Below, piece after piece: positions 26,468-33,859 of a stretch of 64,000 nt of DNA. A program made the translations under genes and the position numbers. How positions within the stretch are numbered: the stretch's first letter is position 1; each line of letters opens with the position of its first letter. This DNA is from Spirosoma profusum (GTDB taxonomy: Bacteria > Bacteroidota > Bacteroidia > Cytophagales > Spirosomataceae): NCBI RefSeq assembly GCF_014699005.1, contig NZ_JACWZY010000017.1, positions 62,001 through 126,000 of the forward strand, given 5' to 3'. The notes under the pieces are model-generated. The model was not told where the DNA came from and did not search any database. It saw only the letters and a program-made list of their open reading frames with translations.

Positions 26468-29400
26468 TTAAAATCCGGCTCGCACACCAAACGTGATCGA
26501 CTTGGCAACGGGGTAACTGTAAAAGTCGAGACCTAGCGCCGTCGATTTATCACTACCACTCGAGTTGACTTCAGGGTCCCACCACGAGTAGTTGGTTAGC
26601 GTTAACAGGTTCTGGCCGCTGGCATACAGTTGCACGTTTTTCACCCAGTTCACACCCCATTTTTGTAATGGAAAGTTATACGCTAATTGAATGTTTTTCA
26701 GACGAACGTAGGAGCCATCTTCAACAAAGCGGTTCGACAACTTGGCGTTCACACTATTGCTGATAATGGGATATTTCGCGTTGGGATTCGATGCCGACCA
26801 GTGATTCAGGAATACTTCACGAGGCATATTCAGGCCAAAACCGTAGTCGATAGTGCTACCCATTGCGCTGGCGTTAAACAAGTCATTACCCTGAACACCC
26901 TGCCAGAACATGGTCAGTTCCAGGTTTTTGAACGACATTGTGGAGTTGACACCGAAAATATATTTCGGGTTTGGATTGCCGATATAAGTCTTGTCTTTCG
27001 TAGAAATCGTCTTATCGCCGTCGATGTCTTTGTATTTGATTTTTCCCTTGTCGTCGTAACCATCCTCTACATATCCCCAGAACTGACCAATAGGCCGGCC
27101 TTCGCGCAGAATACTCGATACGTCGCTGATAACTACTACACCGATGTTGCCACCCAATACGTCCTGTCCGCCGTAAAGTTTTACAACTTTATTCCGGTTG
27201 AATGATACGTTCGCGTTAACATCCCATTTGAACTCTCCCGTCAGGATACGCGTGTCGATGCCTAACTCAAGCCCTTTATTCTGGACTTCGCCCACGTTCT
27301 GGATGGTGGTGGTGTACCCAAGCGACGCCGGGAGTGCTACGGTTGTGAGCAAATCGCGGGTGTTTTTTATGTAGTAATCGGCAGTCAGGACAATCCGGTT
27401 TTGAAAAATACCGAAATCAACGCCAATGTCTTTCTGTTCAGTGGTTTCCCATTTCAGGTTTCCAGGCAGGATCGTGCCGGGACCGTACGTATTATAAAGT
27501 GCATCGCCCAATACGGTTTTTCCCGAATTCAACTGACTCAACGTAGCATAAGGCTCAATTGCCTGGCTACCCGTAAGACCCCAACTGGCCCGAATTTTCA
27601 GATCCGAAATGAAGGTGTTGCTCTTCATAAAATCTTCGCTGGAAACACGCCATGCCAGAGCCGCCGACGGGAAATAACCCCATTTACCGCCTTCGCTGTA
27701 TTTTGAGGACCCATCGCGACGAAGGCTTGCCGTTGCTAAGTATTTGCTATCATACGAGTAATTGATACGTCCCAGGTAAGATAGCAGCACCGATTTCGCA
27801 TATTCGGACGAGGGTATACCCGGCGTTGAGGCTGCCCCCAAATCATACGTTCCGGGTGTATCGCTCAGAAATCCAACTCCAGTACCCCCCAACTTGGTAG
27901 CCAGGAAATTCTGATACGTGAACCCTGCCACTGCCGAAATATTGTGTTTTTGCCCAATGGTTTTATTGTAACTTATTGTATTCTCACTCAGCAGGCTGGT
28001 AACCTGATTAGTACCGACCGAAGCTGAACCAGTAGAATTGACAAAATTGAGTGTTCGATAGCTGTCGGTTCGGTCGTCGCGGTTTTCAATACCACCCGCT
28101 AGTTTGATCGTGATGGATTCGATGGGCTTAAAAATCAATGCCGTATTAAGTAATGCTACGTTGGTTTTTGTGTTGTTGCTCAACTCGTTGATATAATTGA
28201 GTGGGTTAATCAAGTCGGTGGCTACGAAAGGATAAGCAATGGCCAGCGTGCGATACGTCCCGTCGTCGTTATACGGCGTCAGTGTGGGTGGAGCAGCAAT
28301 GGCTCCCGCAATCATCGAGTTACCACGACTGCCGCCACTAGCTGTTTTCTGGCCCGTTTCCAGCCGCGACAACGTACCAGAAAAGTTGACACTAAATTTA
28401 TTACTAATCGTATGATTGATATTGGCACGTAGCGAATACCGGTTGTAATTGCTTCCTTTAATAATTCCTTCCTGATTGAACGTACTGCCCGACAGTGAAA
28501 ACTGCGTTTTATCGTTTCCCCCACTGATATTCAACGACGCCGTTTTAATGGGTGCTTTCTGGAAAACAAGGTCCTGCCAGTCGAACCCCTGCCCAAAAGC
28601 ATCAATTTGTGCCTGCGTAAAGTAGGGATTTAGTTTGTCGTTAACGGCCTGTTCGTTGTATAACTGTGCATATTCTTTGGCGTTCATCAGATCCAGTTTT
28701 TTGCGCAGGCTTTGTGTGCTGTAACTGGTTTCAATATCGACCCTTGTCTGACCCGATTTCCCTCGTTTTGTGGTAATCAGCACGACACCATTTGCACCGC
28801 GCGAACCATAAATAGCTGTCGCCGATGCATCTTTCAAAATCTCGATACTTTCAATATCGGCATTGTTGAGTTGGGTAGGATTAGCACCACTAATCGGAAA
28901 CCCATCCACTACGTATAGCGGCTCGTTACTGCCCTGAAGCGAGTTGGTTCCGCGAATTCTAACACTGACGCTACCACCCGGAGCACCGGTATTCTGCAAT
29001 ACCTGCACGCCAGCCGCTCTACCTGACAAGGCTTGTAGTACGTTCGTAGCCGGATAAGCGTTTAATTCTTTGGCCTTTACCTGCGACAGGGAACCCGTTA
29101 AATCGCTTTTTTTCACGGTACCATACCCTACCACGACCACTTCGGAAAGGGATTTATCGTCTGGCACCAGCTGAAGGTCGATGGTCGTACGATTACCGAC
29201 GGCCAGTTCCTGGTTCTGATAACCGACAAAGGAGAAAACCAACGTAGTGGCCGATCCGTCTGGGATGGTCAATCGAAATCTTCCGTCTGCATCGGTGGTT
29301 GTGCCGCGCGTCGTGTTTTTAACGACCACACTCACCCCCGGAAGCCCATCGCCGGTTTCACTTTTGACGGTGCCTGAAATAGACCGATCAACCGGCTGGG

Positions 29401-29797
29401 ATGGAACAGTAGACTGGATGGGCTGAATATCACCAACGCCTGCTGGACCGGGCACAATGGCAATCTGGCTACCAGTAACCGTATACCGAAGTTGTAAGGG
29501 CCTCAGTAATCGGTCCAGAATAGTAGCCAGTTTTTCGTCTGTAGCGGCCAGCGATACTTTCTGATCAATCTGCACAATCTGCCGACTATAGACGAACTTG
29601 ACGTGGGCGTTTTTTTCCAGCGCCAGCAGGGCCTGCCGAATCGTGTTGTTGTCCAGTCGGATACTAACCCGTCGGTCGAGGAGTTCCTGCGCATTAGCCG
29701 CCAGAACCCCATTCGTCAGCAGAACCGTAAGCCACAATTGGAGTAGCGAAATTCGCATAAGCATCCGAATCGTTTCGTGATTTGTAAACTTGTACAT
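26468..29797 (-). CDS. SusC/RagA-type TonB-linked outer-membrane transporter with STN domain
   Basis: A 1109-residue TonB-dependent transporter. In order: signal peptide (about 1-34); STN domain (about 45-115, starting near VSIRLDNNTIRQALLALE), which contacts the FecR-type anti-sigma factor; a carboxypeptidase-like regulatory domain (about 138-210); plug (VVVVGYGTVKKSDLTGSL, then RAAGVQVLQNTGAPGG and SLQGSNEPLYVVDG); and a 22-strand barrel to the C-terminus VKSITFGVRAGF-like end. It imports an unknown ligand together with SusD, driven by TonB. The STN domain and upstream ECF/FecR genes indicate substrate-induced transcription by cell-surface signalling. Confidence 0.95.
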   Translation of the reverse strand: MYKFTNHETIRMLMRISLLQLWLTVLLTNGVLAANAQELLDRRVSIRLDNNTIRQALLALEKNAHVKFVYSRQIVQIDQKVSLAATDEKLATILDRLLRPLQLRYTVTGSQIAIVPGPAGVGDIQPIQSTVPSQPVDRSISGTVKSETGDGLPGVSVVVKNTTRGTTTDADGRFRLTIPDGSATTLVFSFVGYQNQELAVGNRTTIDLQLVPDDKSLSEVVVVGYGTVKKSDLTGSLSQVKAKELNAYPATNVLQALSGRAAGVQVLQNTGAPGGSVSVRIRGTNSLQGSNEPLYVVDGFPISGANPTQLNNADIESIEILKDASATAIYGSRGANGVVLITTKRGKSGQTRVDIETSYSTQSLRKKLDLMNAKEYAQLYNEQAVNDKLNPYFTQAQIDAFGQGFDWQDLVFQKAPIKTASLNISGGNDKTQFSLSGSTFNQEGIIKGSNYNRYSLRANINHTISNKFSVNFSGTLSRLETGQKTASGGSRGNSMIAGAIAAPPTLTPYNDDGTYRTLAIAYPFVATDLINPLNYINELSNNTKTNVALLNTALIFKPIESITIKLAGGIENRDDRTDSYRTLNFVNSTGSASVGTNQVTSLLSENTISYNKTIGQKHNISAVAGFTYQNFLATKLGGTGVGFLSDTPGTYDLGAASTPGIPSSEYAKSVLLSYLGRINYSYDSKYLATASLRRDGSSKYSEGGKWGYFPSAALAWRVSSEDFMKSNTFISDLKIRASWGLTGSQAIEPYATLSQLNSGKTVLGDALYNTYGPGTILPGNLKWETTEQKDIGVDFGIFQNRIVLTADYYIKNTRDLLTTVALPASLGYTTTIQNVGEVQNKGLELGIDTRILTGEFKWDVNANVSFNRNKVVKLYGGQDVLGGNIGVVVISDVSSILREGRPIGQFWGYVEDGYDDKGKIKYKDIDGDKTISTKDKTYIGNPNPKYIFGVNSTMSFKNLELTMFWQGVQGNDLFNASAMGSTIDYGFGLNMPREVFLNHWSASNPNAKYPIISNSVNAKLSNRFVEDGSYVRLKNIQLAYNFPLQKWGVNWVKNVQLYASGQNLLTLTNYSWWDPEVNSSGSDKSTALGLDFYSYPVAKSITFGVRAGF

Positions 29798-29885
29798 AAC
29801 TTGGGGGTAGGTCTAGTTATTCCGGGCAAAGGAGTAGCTATACCGGTCGGCGGTGGCCCGAAATAGCCGCCAGATCGGTCAAATT

Positions 29886-29912
29886 CGCCCGCTATGTTCG
29901 CAGCATAGTGGG
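29886..29912. terminator. Hairpin between fecR and susC
   Basis: A 10-base stem (29886-29895 with 29903-29912, one mismatch) and a 7-base loop. On the plus strand TTTTTT follows; on the minus strand, where the genes lie, the tail is weaker (GAATTT). It may attenuate read-through from the regulator genes into susC, or block antisense transcription. Confidence 0.45.
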
Positions 29913-29924
29913 CTTTTTTATGGG

Positions 29925-31040
29925 TCAATTACAGCCTCTACTGGTAACGACAATACGTGCGTCAAATACTTCGTAAGTAGCTCCTATAGACGAACAGAGC
30001 AATTGCAGTTGATCGAACAACGACACACCTGCCAGCGATGCCGTCAGCGTACAATTCCGCAGCGTCGATGCATCGTAAATAATCTCAACACCATATGATT
30101 TTTTCAATCGTTCGAAAACTTCCGTCGCTGGTGTATCGTCAAAGTTGAACATTTCCGGATTTGCCAACGTAGCAGGAAGAACGACAGGTTTTGAAACCAG
30201 CTCTTTCTGATAACTATGCAGGCTTGCATCATACGTAACCTGCTGATTAGCCGTCAATACCACACCTGACTTGTTCGTATTCGATGCTTTTCGGGCCGAG
30301 ATCCAGTCTTTCTGATCCATTACCGAAACTTTCCCGGAAAGCACCGATACACGCATGTGGGACTCACCCGGCCGTGCCTGAACGCGAAATCGAGTGCCGA
30401 GTACGCGGGTCACCAACGTACCGCTGTAGACCAGAAACGGCCGTTTGCCCTCATGTACCACCGAAAATAGAGCATCTCCTTTCAGGTATATTTCCCGCTT
30501 GTCAGCATCGAATGTGCGGGGATACGAGGCCTGACTATTTGCCATAAGCGTCATCTGACTTCCATCAGGCAGCGAAAGCTGAACCGGCTGAGACGTACCA
30601 TTGACCTGATCGATCCATCGCTCACCCACGGGTTTATCCAGATTAGGAACCGTATTTGTCACTATGGGCGCTATTTCCTGCCGCTGAAACAACAGCCAGC
30701 CAGCCCCCAAAACCAGCAGCAGAACAGCCGCAGCCAGCCAGCGATACTGATTCCAGGAATTTTTAAAAATTACCCAGTTGGACTGTACTGGAACGTGGCG
30801 AGTCAGTTTCACAATACGTTCTACTTCCAGGCGTTCCTGATCGGCGGACAAATTATGTGGCCTGTTTATAAGCGCTTCGGCCATATCTTTCGCCAGCAAC
30901 AACGTATCACGCTGTTGCGGATTCTGCTGCTGCCAGTCCTCCCAAAACCGACGAGCTTCGGGCTGGTTATGTTTTACCCAGGCCAGAAACCAGTCGTCGG
31001 TCAGGAAATCTTCGACAGTATAATGTTGATACGTTTTCAT
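29925..31040 (-). CDS. FecR-type anti-sigma factor
   Basis: A 371-residue membrane regulator. The cytoplasmic N-terminus (about 1-90) binds the ECF sigma factor. A single membrane helix lies near 96-113 (LAAAVLLLVLGAGWLLF). The periplasmic part has the FecR domain (VQLSLPDGSQMTLMANSQASYPR, YLKGDALFSV, RFRVQA, VSVLSGKV) and a C-terminal DUF4974 region (about 290-371, ATEVFERLKKSYGVEI). It receives the signal from the STN domain of the SusC downstream. It is encoded 75 bases downstream of the ECF sigma gene. Confidence 0.93.
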   Translation of the reverse strand: MKTYQHYTVEDFLTDDWFLAWVKHNQPEARRFWEDWQQQNPQQRDTLLLAKDMAEALINRPHNLSADQERLEVERIVKLTRHVPVQSNWVIFKNSWNQYRWLAAAVLLLVLGAGWLLFQRQEIAPIVTNTVPNLDKPVGERWIDQVNGTSQPVQLSLPDGSQMTLMANSQASYPRTFDADKREIYLKGDALFSVVHEGKRPFLVYSGTLVTRVLGTRFRVQARPGESHMRVSVLSGKVSVMDQKDWISARKASNTNKSGVVLTANQQVTYDASLHSYQKELVSKPVVLPATLANPEMFNFDDTPATEVFERLKKSYGVEIIYDASTLRNCTLTASLAGVSLFDQLQLLCSSIGATYEVFDARIVVTSRGCN

Positions 31041-31115
31041 AGCTTGTGCATGAGCAATTCCAGTACGGTCGTTAAATAGGAGCGGTTAGGGCCGATGATA
31101 CTCAGTACACGTTGA

Positions 31116-31775
31116 TTATTTCGGAAACGATTCATTCAGTAACCAGCTTCCAACTAATGATAACAACGACGGCCAGCTTTCCCGCAGACGACTTAGGCCC
31201 CGATGCAGCAGATTGGCAACAGACTGTTTATTGACGGCCAGTACGTCGGCTATTTCGTCGTTCGATAGCTCTCCGTAAAATTTCAGGTGAATGGCTTCCC
31301 GCTGACGATCAGACAATTGCGCTAATAAGTTATTCAATCTTGCCGTTTGATATTCAGACAGTTCTGTACGTATCAGTGCCTGTTCGGCGGTAATTTCTTC
31401 CGAACTGACATCATCGAATGGAATGCTTTCTTCCCCAACTATAGAAGTGCTACGTAGCACCTCGCGATGGATTTTTCGACGTAATGATTTGTAGAGATAA
31501 GGCCGGATATAGGCTGTTTGGACAATTTTGTGTCGGTACGTCCATAAGTCCAGAAACAAGTCTTGCAGGCAATCTTTCAGCAAGTCGGAATCGCGCGTAA
31601 AGCGACCACCGTAAAAGTGCAGTTCCCGATAAAAATGCTGAACCAGAGACTGAAAAGCGTCCTGCTGTCCCTCCCTGAATTGCTGCCAGAGTAAAGTCTC
31701 GTCCGTTTTCTCCCAACTGCGTTCGGCTTGATGACCTGTATCAGATTTCAGCATAATCACTCTGTCGCCAGACAT
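31116..31775 (-). CDS. ECF-type RNA polymerase sigma factor (SusCD-associated)
   Basis: A 219-residue extracytoplasmic-function sigma factor. Region 2 is at about 25-100 (CLQDLFLDLWTYRHKI carries the region 2.2 signature). Region 4 is at about 150-205 (LSDRQREAIHLKFYGELSNDEIADVL, then the recognition helix near SVANLLHRGLSRLR). It heads the run sigma, FecR, SusC, SusD, which is the standard signalling layout in Bacteroidota. The start may instead be the ATG at 31754. It is held inactive by FecR and should transcribe the SusCD genes when ligand binds. Confidence 0.93.
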   Translation of the reverse strand: MSGDRVIMLKSDTGHQAERSWEKTDETLLWQQFREGQQDAFQSLVQHFYRELHFYGGRFTRDSDLLKDCLQDLFLDLWTYRHKIVQTAYIRPYLYKSLRRKIHREVLRSTSIVGEESIPFDDVSSEEITAEQALIRTELSEYQTARLNNLLAQLSDRQREAIHLKFYGELSNDEIADVLAVNKQSVANLLHRGLSRLRESWPSLLSLVGSWLLNESFPK

Positions 31776-31838
31776 TCAACAATTCGTTCGAAATGATCCA
31801 AGTTCGGTGTGCACTGGTTAATAGAAGAGATAATTCAA

Positions 31839-31855
31839 ATAATACTCAGTATTAT
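31839..31855. promoter_or_regulatory. 17-bp palindrome upstream of the ECF sigma gene
   Basis: ATAATACTCAGTATTAT is a perfect palindrome with 8-bp arms about one central base, 64 bases before the sigma factor start and in the 242-base gap shared with the divergent phosphorylase gene. A regulator-binding site is possible; no regulator is identified. Confidence 0.35.
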
Positions 31856-32017
31856 GCAAATTTTTTCAGGAAAGTTTTTGGCGTTTAGTATGTCGACTTT
31901 TTTGAGGCATATGTCCTAAATCAGCCTGGTTAAACCATGATTTATAAGCTTTTTTGTATTTTATTGCAAAAAACTACGTCAAACCGTTACGTTATCGATT
32001 AGCCTAATTTAAAGTTT

Positions 32018-33673
32018 ATGATTTCACAACTTCCTTCACAGTTTCCTGCTCCCTACACCATTGATGATCGTTTTAAGACATCCGTAGCCTATTTCTCCAT
32101 GGAAATCGCTGTCGATCAGGCTCTAAAAACCTATTCGGGTGGCTTGGGCTTTCTGGCCGGTTCGCACATGAGAAGTGCCTACGAACTCAAACAGAATCTC
32201 ATCGGCATCAGCATGCTGTGGAAATACGGCTATTACGACCAGGTTCGTAAAACCGACAACTCGATGGATGTGCAGTTCCGCGAAAAAATCTATTCATTTC
32301 TGCAGGATACAGGTATCGAGTTTACAGTCGACGTGTATCAGACACCTGTCCGGGTAAAAGCTTATTATCTGGAACCCAACACATTTCAATCGGTACCACT
32401 TTTTTTCCTGACAACCGACGTTGATGGTAATGATAGTAATACCCGCGCCATTTCGTACCGGCTGTATGACAACGACGTGCGGATGAAAATTGCGCAGTGT
32501 ATGATATTGGGCATCGGTGGAGCCAAACTTATTGATGCGTTAGGAGCTTCGCCCGACGTGTATCACCTCAACGAAGCCCATGCCTTATCGGCTGCATTTT
32601 ATCTGTATCAGAAAGCCGGGACGATAAAGAAGGTTCGTCAGCGACTGGTTTTCACCACTCATACACCCGAAGAAGCCGGTAATGAAAAGCATGACATCAA
32701 TCTCCTGCAAGAAATGGGTTTCTTCGGAGGTTTGTCGCTGGATACTGTTCGGGAACTGACCGGTATGCAAGACAACGTATTTAACCATTCACTAGCCGCG
32801 TTGCGACTGAGCCGACATGCGAACGGTGTGTCGAAACTACACGGCGAAGTGGCCCGGCAAATGTGGGGGCGCTTCGATGGCATTTGCCCAATCACCCACG
32901 TAACAAATGCTCAAAACCAACGCTACTGGACGGATAGTGAAATAGAAAAGGCCCGGGTTTCAGAAGACGGACAGGCTGTAGCCGCACGTAAAATCGAGCT
33001 TAAAAAACCCCTGTTTCGACTGGTAGCCGACCAGGTTGGCAAACTCTTCGATCCTAACGTACTGACGCTGGTGTGGGCCCGTCGGTTTGCTACGTATAAA
33101 CGTCCTGATTTGCTTTCGCAGGACATTAAACGATTCAGCCAACTGCTCAGTCAGACCGATTATCCCGTGCAGATTATCTGGGCGGGCAAGCCGTATCCGC
33201 TTGATTATGGTTCGGTACACGTATTTAATCAGTTGTATTACCTCAGTCATCTTTACCCAAACATGGCTGTAGTAACAGGCTATGAACTGGGTCTATCTAA
33301 ACTGTTGAAAGATGGAGCCGACGGCTGGCTCAACACACCAATTGTGAACCGGGAAGCCTCAGGCACAAGTGGCATGACAGCTGCCATGAACGGAGCGGTA
33401 AACATCTCGACCAACGATGGCTGGGTACGCGAATTTGCCCGCCCCGGCGAAAATAGTTTTCTGGTCCCTACCGCCGATCCACTCCTCCCCGATCACGCCC
33501 GCGATGAGCACGACCGCGACGGTCTTTTCGACCTGTTAGAGAACGAAATTCTACCAATGTACTACAATCGTCCCGCCGACTGGCAGGCGCTGGTGCTACG
33601 TAGCATGAACGACGTAAACAGTTTTTTCGGAGCCAATCGGATGGCTTCGGAGTATTACGAAAAAATGTATTGA
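32018..33673 (+). CDS. Alpha-glucan phosphorylase homologue (GT35) lacking the PLP lysine
   Basis: A 551-residue member of the short alpha-glucan phosphorylase family, which normally releases glucose-1-phosphate from storage or malto-glucans using pyridoxal phosphate. Matching blocks: VAYFSMEIAVDQALKTYSGGLG near 24-45, YHLNEAHA near 187, FTTHTPEEAGNEKHD, and WARRFATYKRPDLL near 352. The segment EASGTSGMTAAMNGA at about 443-457 corresponds to the cofactor site; the usual Lys in GMK is Thr454 (codon ACA at 33377-33379). If real, normal phosphorolysis is doubtful. It stands alone, divergent from the ECF sigma gene. Confidence 0.85.
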   Translation: MISQLPSQFPAPYTIDDRFKTSVAYFSMEIAVDQALKTYSGGLGFLAGSHMRSAYELKQNLIGISMLWKYGYYDQVRKTDNSMDVQFREKIYSFLQDTGIEFTVDVYQTPVRVKAYYLEPNTFQSVPLFFLTTDVDGNDSNTRAISYRLYDNDVRMKIAQCMILGIGGAKLIDALGASPDVYHLNEAHALSAAFYLYQKAGTIKKVRQRLVFTTHTPEEAGNEKHDINLLQEMGFFGGLSLDTVRELTGMQDNVFNHSLAALRLSRHANGVSKLHGEVARQMWGRFDGICPITHVTNAQNQRYWTDSEIEKARVSEDGQAVAARKIELKKPLFRLVADQVGKLFDPNVLTLVWARRFATYKRPDLLSQDIKRFSQLLSQTDYPVQIIWAGKPYPLDYGSVHVFNQLYYLSHLYPNMAVVTGYELGLSKLLKDGADGWLNTPIVNREASGTSGMTAAMNGAVNISTNDGWVREFARPGENSFLVPTADPLLPDHARDEHDRDGLFDLLENEILPMYYNRPADWQALVLRSMNDVNSFFGANRMASEYYEKMY

Positions 33674-33706
33674 TACGGTTCGAAACGTAGCAAGTTGACT
33701 TTTAGA

Positions 33707-33799
33707 ACAATGTGAGTTTATGAAATCGTCGCGTAGCGACCAAACAAAACGTTCTTATTTGTTTGGTCGCTACGCGACGATTTCATAAACTCACATTGT
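33707..33799. repeat. Perfect inverted repeat, 42-bp arms
   Basis: Arms 33707-33748 and 33758-33799 are exact reverse complements around a 9-base loop, the longest perfect stem in the window. Each arm contains its own small palindrome, GTCGCGTAGCGAC, so the DNA could fold in more than one way. It lies between the phosphorylase gene and the GH106-like gene, both rightward, and could act as a terminator. Confidence 0.8.
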
Positions 33800-33859
33800 C
33801 TTTTAATAATACAGGTCCACCGAGTTAATAACTCTCTATCTATCAACCATTTACAATCA

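Noticed and set aside
32018-33673. Truncated or frameshifted glycogen phosphorylase
   Set aside because: The frame is intact and the length suits the short alpha-glucan phosphorylase type; the missing Lys is a substitution, not a deletion.
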